From assembly GCA_033961575.1 (NCBI GenBank), contig CM066737.1, forward strand, positions 85,122,271 through 85,186,270: DNA of 64,000 bases, given 5' to 3'. Numbering within the stretch: position 1 is the first letter of the stretch; the number at the start of each line of letters is the position of its first letter. Below the pieces are notes generated by a model. The model was not told the origin of the DNA. It worked only from the letters and a program-made list of their open reading frames with translations, and made no database searches. The position numbers and the translations under genes are program-made. This DNA comes from Aselliscus stoliczkanus (taxonomy: Eukaryota > Chordata > Mammalia > Chiroptera > Hipposideridae). This document shows, piece after piece, positions 12,230-24,193 of this stretch.

Positions 12230-13479
12230 CTATCCAGTTTCCAACAAAACATGAGTCATGCACAGAAACTGGAAAGTATAACTCATTCACTGGGGGAAAA
12301 AGTATGCAACAGAAACTACCTTTGAGAGCAACCAGATGTATTTTACAAAGACTTTAAAGTAGCCATTGTATGTTCAAAGACTTAAAGAAAACCATGATTA
12401 TAGAAGTAAAGAAAGATGTAATGACCATGCTTTATCAAACAGAAAATTAATAAAAAGATAAATATTATAAGAAAGAACCAAACAGAAAATCTGAAGCCAA
12501 AAATACAATAACTGATATGAAAAATTCACTACAGGCATTCAATAGCACATTTGGAATTTCAGATAAAAGACACAGACCAATGGAACAGAATTGAGAGGCA
12601 CAAAACTTACCCATGCATATTTGATAACCTAACATGCATGACAAGGGAGCAAAGAATACTTAATGGGGAAAAGATAGTCTCTTCAATAAATGTGTGTTGG
12701 GAAAACTGGATAATCATGTGCAAAAGAATGACATTGGACCCCTATCTTATACCACTCACAGAAATTAACTCTAAACAGATTAAACATAAGCCCTGAAACC
12801 ATAAAACTCCTAAAACAAAATATAGGAAAAAGCTCCTAGACATTGATCTTGGTAATGATTTTTTGGATATGACACCTAAAGCACAAGCAACAAAAGCAAA
12901 ACTCAACAAGTGGGACTATATCAAACTACAAAACTTATGCGTAAAGAAAGTCAACAAAATGAAGAGGCAACCTATGGAATGGGAGAAAATATTTGTAAGC
13001 CATGTATCTGATAAGAGCTTAATATCCATAATACATAAGGAGCTCAAACAACTCAATAGCAAAAAAATTGGCAGAATAGGCATTTTTCCAACGAAGACAT
13101 ACAAATGGCCAACAGATACATGAAAAGGTGCTCAACATCACTAATCCTCAGGGAAATGCAAATCCAAACCACAATGATATACCTACCACCTCACACCTGT
13201 TAGAGTAGCTATCACCAAAAAGACAAGAGATAAATGTTGGCAAAGATTTTCAGAAAAGGGGAACCTGTGCAGCGGAGGTGGCAAGGCAGAGTGCAGCCAC
13301 TGTGAAAAACAGCATGGATGTTCCTTGAAAAATCAAAAATAGAACTGTAATATGATCCAACAACCCCACTTTTGGGTATATTTCCGAAGGAACTGAAATC
13401 ACTATCTTGAAGACTTATCTGCACTCCCATTTTCATTGAAGCATTATTCACTATAGCCAAATATGGAAACAACTTAAGT
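12230..13479 (+). repeat. L1 fragment: 5' region joined to ORF2 end and 3' UTR
   Basis: 12230-12540 resembles the L1 region upstream of or within ORF1 (for example 'CAGATGTATTTTACAAAGAC'). It is joined directly to the ORF2 C-terminal region: decayed frames at 12551-12796 and 12863-13123 translate to L1 ORF2-like peptides such as 'WNRIERHKTYPCIFDNLT' and 'MKRQPMEWEKIFVSHVSD'. The 3' end of ORF2/3' UTR follows, including 'GCATTATTCACTATAGCCAA', and breaks off at about 13479 against piggyBac sequence. The element is internally deleted and 3'-interrupted, with no functional ORF. Confidence 0.8.
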
Positions 13480-13916
13480 GTCTCGTATGGCATTTTCTCA
13501 TTGAAGTGGCTCTAGTAAATGGCTATATATGTTACAATATTCAAAGCCCTAACCATAAATTGAGCCAGCGGAAATTCAGGGAAAAAGTTATAGAGGGCTT
13601 ATTAGATTGATTTTCAAGAAAAGATGGGAATAAGAGGGTTTGCAAGATGTCTGCTCCAAAAGAAATTAGGCTGACAGAGCGCCATTTTCCCAGGCAATTT
13701 GAGGACAAAAAAAAGCAGCCTAATTGCTGCGTGTGCAGCATTATGCCCTCACAATGTGCAAAAAAGGGGAAAGGTGTTTGCAAACAAAAACAAACCATGC
13801 ATTACTGTGCTATGTGTCCTGGAAATCCAGCAATGTGTGTTTTTCCTTGTTTTGAGAAGTATCATTCAAAAGTAAAATATAAAAAATCCTGTCAGTGTTC
13901 CAGAAAGGAAGTTTAG
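13480..13916 (+). pseudogene. piggyBac transposase, C-terminal fragment
   Basis: The C-terminal end of a piggyBac (PGBD-type) DNA transposase, which cuts and pastes the element at TTAA sites. From 13480 the frame reads [18 protein letters not shown], the conserved end of the RNase H-like catalytic region. A TGA at 13608-13610 breaks it, and the same frame continues to a stop at 13914-13916. The downstream part has the family signature RLTERHFP followed by a cysteine-rich domain: CVC, then CAMCPGNPAMCVFPCFEKYH, a Cys/His zinc-binding layout that reads unbroken. The N-terminus and the DDD catalytic aspartates are missing. L1 sequence abuts the 5' side. The in-frame ATG at 13647 is internal and not a natural start. 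This is a relic, not a functional transposase. Family identification is firm; the subfamily is unknown. Confidence 0.85.
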
Positions 13917-14118
13917 GAAAGCAGATGTACACTTTTAAAATATTTTTGTGTTTTCCAAGAATGAATAACAATAGGAAATTTTTAATCCATAAAAATAATG
14001 TCATTTATATACAAAGCAGCTCAAATTGCTATTAAATGCATGAAACAGTCAAAATATCAACTCTTTGTTTTTTGTGGATTTCTGACACATTTTGAAAGAA
14101 AAACTTGAAATCAATTAA

Positions 14119-14135
14119 CGCAGCAAAAGAGTTAA
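14119..14135 (+). mobile_element. piggyBac right terminal repeat and TTAA site
   Basis: 'CGCAGCAAAAGAG' at 14119-14131 is followed by TTAA (14132-14135). Read inward from the TTAA it is CTCTTTTGCTGCG, a pyrimidine-T run then GC-rich, as in many piggyBac ends. It lies about 200 bases after the transposase stop, a usual spacing. Confidence 0.65.
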
Positions 14136-14166
14136 AATGTGTATACATATTTTTTGATACCCCCTG
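14132..14166 (+). mobile_element. Terminal repeat of a Tc/mariner-like MITE
   Basis: 'GTATACATATTTTTTGATAC' followed by CCCCTG and TA is nearly the same as the right terminus of the complete MITE at 36417-36542. The piggyBac element appears to have inserted at the TTAA inside this terminus. I did not find the other half of the host MITE. Confidence 0.6.
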
Positions 14167-15194
14167 TATATATATGGCTTTGGGACTACTTTCTTGTGCT
14201 CATGTCCAAGGACATCATCAATAATAATGTCAACACCACGTCAAAGTGTGAAAGTGATAATGGAGAAGAAAATGGGATTTTCTTCAAGATTGCTTAACAC
14301 ATTTTACTACTCCATGGCTCACTTCCTCCTTGACTCTTATTGATGGCAAGATGTGAAAATAAGAACCATCAGTAAACTGTTTTCATATTCCACATGTTGG
14401 TGAAACTATTTAAAATAAAACACTGAATATACACATACTTAAAGGCAAATGCTATAAAAATCCATATAGATTCTAATGGTTGGTATCATTAAGAGTAACG
14501 TTTTGCGGCAAATTTGCTGAAAATAACGTAATGTACATTGGCATCTAATGGGATTAGACCCAAACAACAACAGTAATAATTTTCAAATTAGCCATACTAT
14601 TATACTAATAATATTATAACAGAGTGAGTGGCTAGGGGCCATTTGCTAATTTCATTTGGCTTTCTCCTGTGAGAAAAAAGTTATATATAGTTCAGGAAAA
14701 ATATATGAATGCTACAGTTAATTACTCCTGGGTTGGGTTGTCATAACTTATCAATGTGTGTGTACCGAATCATGTTATATTTTCTCATAACCTTATTCTT
14801 AACAGAACTTTGAACAAACATCCTAATATGACTTGCTTTCAAAGCCCAGATAAAATGAGTGTTTATATGACTGTCTGAATAAAGCAAATCTTACAAACTG
14901 GATTGGCAGCCAAATTTATGTCATTTAACTTAACCATTTGCTGTTTGCTTTTTGGGGGTGACAAACTAAGCTTTGTAATAAATAAAAGATTATATCAAGA
15001 AATAGTATACAAATACTATAGCTAATATGAGGTATTACTGATGTATAATTTTTTTGAAAATACTGTTTTTTAACCTTCCTAATGTGTCATAAGAATATTT
15101 CACTAAAATAATTTTAGCGAGGAGTACCTTTTATTTTTATAGAGAACATTATACATTTTAAGAAATTTGAATTTGGTCTCATATTCAAATATTT
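14167..15194. other. Unassigned AT-rich DNA
   Basis: No recognised gene or repeat. Confidence 0.5.
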
Positions 15195-15400
15195 TCTACA
15201 TTAGATTAATAACATTTTCAAACATATAGAAAATTGAAATAATTATGCAAGGACTATACATACACCTATCACTTAGATTCTATAAGTAACATTTACCACA
15301 GTTGCTTATCACATTTTACCACCCACCCATCTTATTTTTAAATGTATTTCAAATTCAGATGCAGAGAGCAGAGAAATTCCTCCCTAACATATTAAATTTT
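15195..15400 (-). repeat. Possible old L1 3' UTR scrap
   Basis: 'AACATATAGAAAATTGAAAT' followed by 'TACACCTATCACTTAGATTC' and 'ACATTTACCACAGTTGCTTA' follows the order of reversed old L1 3' UTR sequence. Strongly diverged. Confidence 0.45.
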
Positions 15401-15492
15401 AAGCCCTTGTGTTCTTCTATAAAAGTCCCCTTTGCCTGTACAAGGATATGTAGTTGTATCCAATGGGAAATCAAGAGGTTTGTGCTCTAGGC

Positions 15493-15716
15493 TAGGGTTC
15501 AGCCACCCACAGCCCATGTGCTAAATCTGGCCCATTACCTGTGTTATGAAACAAATTTCTATTGGAATTTAGCCATGCCCATTTATTTACATATTGTTTA
15601 TGGCTGCTCTTCTACTGTAATGGGAGAGCTGTATAGTTCTAGAAATCATATTGCCCACAAAGCCTCAAATATTTACCATCTTGGCCCTTTTACAGAGAAA
15701 GTTTGCTGATCCCTAT
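15493..15716 (+). mobile_element. MER20-like hAT-Charlie MITE
   Basis: A 224-base element close to MER20 throughout: 'CTAGGGTTCAGCCACCCAC' at the left, 'CCATGCCCATTTATTTACAT', 'ATGGCTGCTCTTCTACTGTA', 'CCCACAAAGCCTCAAATATT' and the right end 'GTTTGCTGATCCCTA'. The ends are imperfect inverted repeats. It is non-coding, although a 63-codon frame runs through it by chance. Confidence 0.9.
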
Positions 15717-17384
15717 TTTTGCTGAACTCTGTCCCCCAGTTCCTCTGTGACCTTTAGCAAATATTTCTACCAAATTAGAATTTAGGTTTCCTCATGCACA
15801 AAACAGAATTGGGCTTGCTGATCTGAGACTCCATGTCTCTCCCTCTTATTATTATTTTTTTTTGATTTATCGTCTCTGCATTTCTTCCTCTGGCTCTTCC
15901 CATTTATGAGTTTTGAACTTCCCTTGCCCTACTTCATGTTTATGGGTAGAGTGGCTTCTTATCTTCTGATTAATAATTTAACATAGATTCTGGCATGCAA
16001 ACTGAATTCCAAGTTTAATTAAAATATTCTCCCAAACTTCAGGTCAGCTTATATCTGTCATGAACAAGGACTTTCGTCACAGCCGCCATCTGTAGTTTTT
16101 CTCAGCTTAATGATAGAATTCTGACCTGTGCACAGTAAAATGCACTATAAGTGTCCCCAGATTAACTCCTGTGCAATTATGGAGAAAAGTCAGAATTGTT
16201 ATATAAGCCTACTCATAAATCCTCTCTCCCAATTAGCATGTTTCCAGTAGAATGTCTGTTAGTGTTTAATATCAAATTTTATGAAACAAACATACTTCTC
16301 AATATAACCTTTTTTCCTCCAATCTTTATATCCCTGACTCAATACAACATTTTTAAGTAAGAGAAAGAGTGCTAACATTGTGAATTAAATACAAAATGCA
16401 TTTTGAATTTCAGTGGAGACAATTTGTCCCTTAGATATTCATGGTATTAAGAGTGGAATCACAGTCTCATACTCAGTGTGACGCATTCTCTGTCATCATC
16501 CATTTGTTATGAGAGCATTTCCATAGAACCTATCACAGTTATATGTTTTTGTTTAACTGAATAAGATTGTAGAGAAGGAAGCAAAGGGAGAGACAGAGAT
16601 TACAATGAAAGAGAATAAGCTACTACTTATATGTCAAGTATTCACCATATTAACCATATTATTTGATAATTAGAAAAAAAATCACGATTTGACATAGCAA
16701 TATGATATCTATTTATGGTTTCATTACATTTTATAAAATTGGGAGTTTGGGTTAGATATGCAACATTTATTTTGCCCATTTTAAATAATTGGAGGCCAGC
16801 CAAGTTGACCTATATCTCCCACTGGTTACAACTAAAATCTTTGCACAGAAAAGGCAACCACCTGAGGAATCTGAAATGTAAACAAGAGTAGGCAGATTGA
16901 AGACAGAAATCCAAACCTGAATAATAACCCATAGTGGAAATTATTATTATGTTCTATGTTTCTTTTTCCTTTTGTCTTTTGGCCTCCACCCAAATTCTGA
17001 AATAGTACATTGTGTGTTGACAGCAAAAAACACCTGTTTCTAGCTGGAGGAGAAAGAAAACAGCTCCCTGCATATCAAAGAGTGGGAGGGACATCTCTTT
17101 TTTTTCGTGGCTTTTTTTCTTCCAGCACTGTTCTGAGGACAGCTGCAGTCAGAAAAGTGCATGGCTGTGGTGGTTGGGAAACGAATACTTAAAACCCTAA
17201 AGAAAAGGAAAAGGAAGAAACAAGAAAAGGAGCTCCTGTTGTCCAAGGAGTGTGGAGAAAACCCTTGATATTTTTTTCTTTATCTTTCCTCTCATCATTT
17301 TGGAATTGCACAGCAGTGTGAAAGTCTAGAACTCTGAGAGAACTTCATTTTCCAGCCAGAGGCATGAATAAAAGGGCCTTGGAG
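15717..17384. other. Unassigned DNA
   Basis: No gene recognised. Contains an A-rich stretch near 16670 and a T-rich one near 17100. The small frames on both strands at 17010-17246 overlap each other and lack support. Confidence 0.5.
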
Positions 17385-18200
17385 AGTTGGATTTCTCCCA
17401 GAGAGGAGATCTGAAGAAAAGCGTCCCTTAAACCTATACATGAAGCAACATAAAATCCCAACCTGACTCTTAAGTTGCTAACGAGCAGCACAGACCCAAA
17501 GAAGTGAGCCAAAAGCTTCAAGAAATTTATCACATAAACAACTATTTTAGCACCAGACAAGCCTCAGTAGCAACTGTGATAATCAGACCCAAACCGCATA
17601 AACGAGCTTAGAAAACTTAACTGACATTGGAACCACCACACACAGAAAGTGAGACTGATCTTGCTTTCTGAAACCAACTGGGTTGATTTCCAACTAAAAC
17701 AAACACACAAAAGCAACATTCTCCAAAAGATATTAACAGGCCTCAGAGTCTCACAGCACAGTATTAAAAATATCCAAGATACAATCCAGATTTATTCAGC
17801 ATACAAAAAACTAGGAAAATCTGATTAAATTTAAGGGAAAAGACCATCAGCAGATGCCAGCCCTGAGATGACACAGATGGTGATGGGATTATCAGAGAAA
17901 GTCTTAAAACAGTGTATTATAACTATGTTCAAAGTAATGGTGAACATATTTGAGATAAAAAGAAAAATATACATTATCAGTAGAAAAATTGAATCTCTAA
18001 AAGAGAGATAGAAATTTTAGAACTGAAAAATACAATACCTGAAATTTAAAATATCATTGAGTAAGCTCAATAGTGGATTGGAGATAAAGATGACAGAGGA
18101 AAGAATCTGTGAATTTAAAGACAGAGCAATAGAAATTACACAACCTGAAGAATAGAAAAAGACTGGTGAACAAACAAACAAACCAGAACTCAAAGATTTG
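17385..18200 (+). repeat. L1 5' region (ORF1-upstream) fragment
   Basis: The succession 'AAATATCCAAGATACAATCC', 'AGGAAAATCTGATTAAATTT', 'GCCCTGAGATGACACAGATG', 'GAAATTTTAGAACTGAAAAA' and 'GACAGAGCAATAGAAATTAC' is characteristic of the 5' part of mammalian L1, leading into ORF1. No long frame remains. It ends in AAACAAACAAAC, which may be a tail. Confidence 0.7.
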
Positions 18201-19261
18201 TGGAACAATGAAATAATTGTGAATGTATTTCTGTTAATAGTTTCCTACAGAGCACCTGGTTTTGAGGACTTGATTACTGCCAATTAAGCCAATTGAACCA
18301 GACTTCTAACCTTTCAAACAGTCTCTTTATAAAACTTTCACATAACTCCCATGTAATATTGTGCTTTAAAAATCTTCACCTCAAATAACAGTTCTTTCAT
18401 TTCATTAATTTAGTAATTGATTCAACAATATTCATTTAGTACATTCTATAGGCTGCCAGAATTAATATGATCTCATTTTGTATATATTAATATATGTAAG
18501 TATGGTTTGAAAAATGTGTGATCATCCCTCATAGGAAGAATTTTCTGTCAGTTTAAAATTGAAAGGAAGCATAGGGAAATAGAAAGATCTCTACCACTGA
18601 TAAAGTTCAACTTAAATTGACTTTGGCAGTGAGAATGTAAGAAAATCCAAGTCTCAGGTAAATACCTAGATCATATACCCATTTAAATAAATAATTCTTA
18701 CACTTGGAATGACTTTCATACTAATATATGAGGTCAAAGATTTAATTAATTAATGGGACCAGTACGATGTTGAGACTAATTTAAAAGAGAAATTAAGCAG
18801 CTATGTAAAAGTAACAAAGGAATGTATAAAATTGCTAGATTATATACACAAGTGGTCATTGATTTATAGGGTTATAAACTGTAACTTCTGGGTTACCTTT
18901 TCTATCAATTATTTGTACCCATAAATGACCATCTGTAATTTAACATGTAACATCATTATATCTGGGAACTTTAATCAATAGACACATAGCAAACAAATTT
19001 CCCTCTCCTAAATAATCTAGGTGAACCTGTGACTTCTATGATAATAAAAGTACATTACCCCCCTCCCCAATTTTCCTTTTTTCTTCTATTTTTGGATAAT
19101 TCGTACACATACACACACCAGATAAAATGTATGTTAAGTACCTTGCAAAGCTTTAAAGCATGAGTTGAAGCAAGTAGAAATATACAGTTATTTAATTTAT
19201 CTAAAAATATGGTGTTTATAAACTCAAAACCAATATATGATAGACAGAATTCTAATATGGA
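18201..19261. other. Unassigned AT-rich DNA
   Basis: No gene or repeat named with confidence. Confidence 0.5.
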
Positions 19262-20516
19262 CTCTGAAATTCCCCATCCCACCTATGTACACATGCTTTC
19301 TTTAATCCCTTCCCGTTGAATGTGTGTGCAGGACTTGTAAATACGACGAGATTTCTGTCTTTGATTGGGTTACCTGGTGTCACACAGGTGAAGAGATTTT
19401 GCAGTTGTCATCAAGGTTCCTAAGAAACTGTCTTTGAGTTAATCCAAAGTGAGATTATCCTGACTGAGCTTGATTTAATTAGGGGGAGCCTTTCAAAAGA
19501 GGATCTAAATCTTCTGTGAAGAGAGAAATTCAGAGCAAGAGAGATTTAAAATATAAGAGTCTTCTGCTGCTCTTACAGAAGCAAATACCATGTTGTGAGC
19601 TACTATGGAGATGGCCACATGGCAAAGACCTAGGGCAATCCTAGCAGCTGAGAGTGGTCCCCAGCTGCCAGTCAGTAAGAAAATGGGGAATTTTGTCTTC
19701 CAACCACATGGAACTGAGTTTTGTCAACAACCCTAATAAGTTTCGAAGTGGATTCCTCCCAAGTCACATTTGCAGATGAGAAGGCATTCCAGACAATACC
19801 TGGATTTCAGTCTTGTGAAACCCTGAGCAGAGAACCCTGATAATTAAGTTCTCAAACTTGTTGCAACGATGTTGCTAACCTTTTTTTGATATCAGAGGGA
19901 TTATTCATTATGAATTTATACCAATTGGACAAACAGTTAACCAAGTTTACTATTTGGAAGTGCCAAAAAGGTTGTGTGAAAAAGTTAGACGACCTGAATT
20001 TTTTGCCAACAATTCTTGGCTCTTGCATCAGGACATGCACCAGCTCACACAGCATTGTCTGTGAGGGAGTTCTTAACCGGTAAACAAATCACTGTATGGA
20101 ACACCCTCCCTAATCACCTGATCTGGCCCCCGATGACTTCTTTCTTTACCTGAAGATAAAGGAAATGTTGAAAGGAAGACATTTTGATGACGTTCAGGAC
20201 ATCAAAGATAATATGATGGTAGCTCTGATGGCCATTCCAGAAAAAGAGTTCCACAACTGCTTTGAAGGGTGGATTAGGCACTGGCTTTGGTGCATAGCTT
20301 CCCAAGGAAAGTACTTGGAAGGTGACCATAGTGATATTCAGCAATGAGGTAGGTATGTGGCACTTTTTCTAGGATGAGTTCACAAACATAATTGTCAGAT
20401 CTTGTATTTGGACACCTGATCTACATAAACTGTGGGATAATATATGTATGTTGTTTTAAACTGGTAAATTGGTAGTAATTTGTCACACAGCAATAGAGAG
20501 CTAATACACAAGTTAA
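19262..20516 (+). mobile_element. MLT/ERVL-type LTR split by a mariner insertion
   Basis: Two blocks belong together. The left one (19262-19850) has 'GAGATTATCCTGACTGAGCT', 'GGAGATGGCCACATGGCAAA', 'CCCCAGCTGCCAGTCAGTAA' and 'TGTGAAACCCTGAGCAGAGA'. The right one (20396-20516) has 'AACTGTGGGATAATATATG', then 'TGTTGTTTTAAACTGGTAAA', then 'GTAATTTGTCACACAGCAAT', ending 'GAGAGCTAATAC'. This order is typical of mammalian-wide MLT-like LTRs. The middle is a mariner transposase remnant. It is non-coding. Confidence 0.7.
19852..20395 (+). pseudogene. Mariner transposase fragment within the LTR
   Basis: The C-terminal half of a mariner (Tc1/mariner) transposase on the plus strand, frameshifted. One frame at 19886-20083 carries 'LYQLDKQLTKFTIWKCQKG' and later 'PTILGSCIRTCTSSHSIV'. 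A second frame at 20165-20347 gives 'MLKGRHFDDVQDIKDNMMVA' and 'FHNCFEGWIRHWLWCIASQG', the conserved region after the final catalytic aspartate (…FEGW..RW..CI...G.YFEGD). Between them 'CACCTGATCTGGCCCC' corresponds to the SPDLAP-like motif. The N-terminal half and terminal repeats are not seen. It is a different mariner lineage from the Hsmar1-like copy at 41-42 kb. Confidence 0.8.
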
Positions 20517-22663
20517 GAAATTTTAAGGGGTATGGCTTCTTGATGAAGCCAGTTACTTTAATAATTCTACCACATCTCAACACATAACAAAATAAATTCA
20601 TTCCAACAAGTGATTCCTCTGCATTTTCAATATCTGCTAAAATTATGAATCATCCAGAGCATCAGATTATTTTTTCATCTCGATGCTTTCAGTGAATCAT
20701 ACTCTCAATTTAACCTTGGGTTTAAACTTCTAACCAAATAATTTCATTTTGCACCTGTAGAAGAAAGAAAATTGTATTTCAATTTCTGCTTGAGTTATCA
20801 AGGTAATTAGCTGACCTTTGAGGAAGATAAGGTTTATTTTTTAATGACAGCTGCTGTGAGTTGAGTTCCGTGGAAAACAGATACTGAGATGGAGTTTAAC
20901 ATGCAGGAGTATCTTTGGACTCAACATATGTGGAAGGAAAGGGAAGGAAGCAGGGTTGCACAGAGGGAGAAGTTAGGCTGCAGTGTAGCCCTGAAGGCAC
21001 CTTTGACCCATGAGTGTCTCTGTTGCTAGAATATACATTTAGAGTTGTCTGGGGTAGGGCTGACGTAACCAGTTTACACACCTATACTAACCTGATATTT
21101 GATGTAGATCAATCTGGAAAGGAATGCGACTTTAGAGGGTGGCTCTCTGCAGTTGAGGGAATTCCACAGCACTTTCAGGAGCTATTGCATTAAGTCCTTC
21201 ACTAAAGAGGTATCCGGGTGCACACCATAGTGTTCCCCACAACTATACTATTCAGACATAAGCTACCACTAGTTTTGTCAGTAGCTATTTCTGAATGTAC
21301 TCATCTTCCCGACAAATGTAGTTCATAAAAACAAAACAACAAAAATAACATTATAAGATATTAGGTTAGGAACTGTATCCTACCATTTATCCTTACATGC
21401 TGATATTGATTTCTAAAATGTGGATAAGAGATTGTGCCTCAAAATAACAAAATGGTATTAGCCCTTTAGAGATAGTGTTTATCTTGGGACAAAACAAATG
21501 CCATGTCAGAAACTACTGGTTCACCATTTTTAGGGTCTGCCTTTTAAAATTGCTTATGTCTGGGTATCTAGGATTAAAGAAATGTGATCATGGAACTGAT
21601 TATCTTAGTTTGCACTTCAAGACCCAGCCAAAAAAAAAACAGTGCATGAACCTTTCAGAGATTGTAGTTATTGATGACTTTTGACATGTTGGTAGCAAAT
21701 GTTGAAAATTATCTTTCTTCATACTATCACATATCAGCATTGCTTCTACTCATTATCAGTGAAAATAATCAACTAAGAAAGGCTATTGATAAATTGGATT
21801 TAGTTTTGAGTGAAATTGATTGTGCAATATGCTTTAAATGCATATTGGTGCATTTAACTTGGTGCATGGCAGCTGAAAAGTGGCTAATCCATAGAATTTC
21901 ACATCAGTGTTTACACTATAAACAGTAGGATCTCAAAAATGCTGACAGTTTTCCAATTGTGATTCTTCTTCTCTCTACTAAAATTATCAGAAGTGATCTT
22001 ATTATGGTGGTCACTTTTGATAATATTCTCAGAAAGTTTTAATTACTGGTATTTTATGCAATTCCTCTCTTTGAAATAAGAAATTAGAAAATAAAATTAT
22101 TCATCTGAATACAAGCATACAGTGCACCCCTGTTTTTATGTTCTTCCTTTTTACAAATTGGCTTATAATAGTAAATTCGAATTCCTGATTCCCTATAACC
22201 ATTTTACTACTCATTGATTTTATTCTTGAAACATCTATTTTCAGGTTTAGAAATTTAAATTAGCAAGTAAAAAAGCAACCAAAATTACCAAGCAAATAAA
22301 CAAGCCCACTCACTGATATTAGAGGCATTGAAATATCATCTTTTTATCTTGTTCAGTTTTATTTATTTAACCCATTTTATAACACTCTGACTGGGAATGT
22401 CAATATAGGGCTGGTATTTCAGTCCCCTGATACATTCTGGGGTTTTTTTCATCAGAGGTAGTGATGTTATTGCTGCAAAAGTTTAGTCATTTATGATCCC
22501 TGGAGCACCCTGTCCTGCTGTTGTTCTCCCTTCATATTCCATCTGCTCATTACCCATTTTTGATTCAATACCTTGCAGAAGAATTCGTTTGTCCTTTCCA
22601 AAATAGAGAAATGTATTTTACTACAGCAAAAGTCTGATAAACCTTTTCTGGAATATTCACCCC
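20517..22663. other. Unassigned DNA
   Basis: No gene recognised. The stretch at 20830-21240 is richer in G+C and may be an old LTR or other repeat, but I cannot name it. Two overlapping frames at 21475-21928 have no recognisable family. Confidence 0.45.
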
Positions 22664-22768
22664 CCTTTTTTTTGGCTGAGCCATCCTGCCACGTTTTGGC
22701 AGCTCAGCGGCAGCTCAGCCTGGGCTAGGAATTGAAATGGCGACCCTTACACTCTTTTTTTTTTTTAA
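22664..22768 (-). repeat. Short tRNA-headed SINE fragment, minus strand
   Basis: 'GGCTGAGCCATCCTGCCACG' followed by 'TTTTGGCAGCTCAGCGGCAG' is the complement of the 3' part seen in the SINE at 61374-61518 (AGGTGGCAGGATGGCTCAGC). The 'GGAATTGAAATGGCGACCC' piece is a B-box-like segment. The tRNA head is missing. Confidence 0.6.
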
Positions 22769-23197
22769 GGAAAGGAATCAAGCACTTGTTCCACCTTTAT
22801 TATAAAATCAGTATCTTGGAGTAACCAAGTGGTTGGTGAGGGCAATTTTCTCTTTATAGAAATATCCCAGATAATAAATGGAGGACTGATAAAAGCACAA
22901 TATCTCAACTTTGCAACCTCCAGTGAATAAACTGATCTAGGCAATGATAATTCAATTTGAAAGCATCACACAAAGATGTTACATACCCCCTGAAGGAAGT
23001 GCACAGCCCAAAGCAATCTTTAGAGCTAACCACCAGTTTATCAGAAATACAGGAAATAGAGGAACGTAGGATGCAATCATAAATATTCAGGCTGAGGAAA
23101 GTTCTACAGGAACAAAGACATGGTTTCTTCAACAATAACAACAACAAAATTATAAAAAAACAAGAGAGGAAACCTGTAGATTAAAAGATACTTAAGA

Positions 23198-23622
23198 GGG
23201 CGGCTTGGTGGCTCAGTTGGTTAGAGCACGTGCTCTGAGCAACAGGGTTGCCGGCTTGATTCCCACATGTGCCAGCGAGCTGTGCCCTCTGCAACTAGAC
23301 TAAAGAAAGACAACAACTTGAGCCGAGCTACAGCTGGTGGGCGGCCAGATGGCTCAGTTGGTTAGAGCAGTACTCTTTAACAAGAAGGTTGCCGGTTTGA
23401 CTCCCACATGGGATGGTGGGCTGTGCACATGCGCCCCTGCCTCCCCCCCCCTTTCCCCCCCTCCTCGCCTTCCACAGAACTAGATTGAAAATGGCGACTG
23501 GACAATGGAGCCGAGCTGGCCCTCCACAACTAAGACTGAAGGACAACAACTTGACTTGGAGCTGATGGGTCCTGGGAAAAACACTGTTCCGCAATAAAGT
23601 TTGCTTGTTTTTTCTTTTAAAA
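23198..23622 (+). repeat. Composite (dimeric) tRNA-derived SINE with 12-bp TSD
   Basis: Two tRNA-like heads occur in tandem: 'GTGGCTCAGTTGGTTAGAGC' at 23208 and 'ATGGCTCAGTTGGTTAGAGC' at 23349. Each is followed by a B-box-like 'GGTTGCCGG...GATTCCCACA' or its relative. A shared 3' body follows with 'ACTTGGAGCTGATGGGTCCT' and 'AACACTGTTCCGCAATAAAG', then an A-rich tail. The target duplication AGATA(C/G)TTAAGA flanks it at 23186-23197 and 23623-23634 with one mismatch, showing L1-type insertion. The heads retain A- and B-box-like pol III sequences. Confidence 0.9.
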
Positions 23623-23747
23623 AGATAGTTAAGAGATACAATGAATCACAATGTACCTTATATGAATTCCAATTCAAACAAAATGAAAAAAAACAAAAGC
23701 AAAAAATGTGTAAGACAACCCAGGAAAGTGTGAACAACTGAATCTCA

Positions 23748-23793
23748 TGATACAGGTGAAATGATACAATGTCTAGGATTTGCTTCAAAATAA
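23748..23793 (+). repeat. Small old-L1-like 3' UTR scrap
   Basis: 'GGTGAAATGATACAATGTCT' followed by 'AGGATTTGCTTCAAAATA' is the reverse of the common old L1 phrase 'TATTTTGAAGCAAATC'. Short and diverged. Confidence 0.45.
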
Positions 23794-23944
23794 TCCAAGG
23801 GAGTGGAAATCCATGGAGAGATGAGACTAGACCGATCTGATTGCGTATTTGCTTTAGATCAAGGCTGCTGAGGCTTACAACATCATCATCTTTTGCTCTT
23901 CGTTTTCTTTTCAAAGTGAAGTCCCAATGTGGACAAGATGTTAA

Positions 23945-24193
23945 AAATGTGAAGGAGCTATCTCTCCGAAGGGAGTATCTGCCGTCAGCCTCCCGCCAGG
24001 GAGTGTCCAGCGAAGTCCCCGCAGCGCCGCCCGCGCAGAGCTCGGAAGCCCGGTGGCTTCGCCTCAGCGGCTGGGACTCCTGCTGGCCCGTCAGCTGGGG
24101 CTCCAAGTCGAGGAAGGGGGTGGGGTGGGGCGGGCAGAGGCCGGGTGCCCGTGAGGCCCGCAGGGATGGGCACTGCGCAGCCACCCTTGCACT
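23945..24193 (-). other. GC-rich CpG-bearing block fused to a SINE head
   Basis: About 250 bases of strongly GC-rich sequence with many CpGs (for example 'CCCCGCAGCGCCGCCCGCGC' near 24018) lie in otherwise AT-rich DNA. On the minus strand it directly follows a SINE head, and the open frame at 23480-24223 (247 codons) crosses the join. Downstream on that strand, the peptide 'FTLKRKRRAKDDDVVSLSSL' looks less random than its surroundings. I do not recognise a gene. It could be the GC-rich 5' end of an unidentified processed pseudogene, a SINE-associated transduction, or an unusual SINE body. The phrase 'CTCGACTTGGAGCCCCAGCT' on the minus strand weakly resembles the SINE body. Confidence 0.4.
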
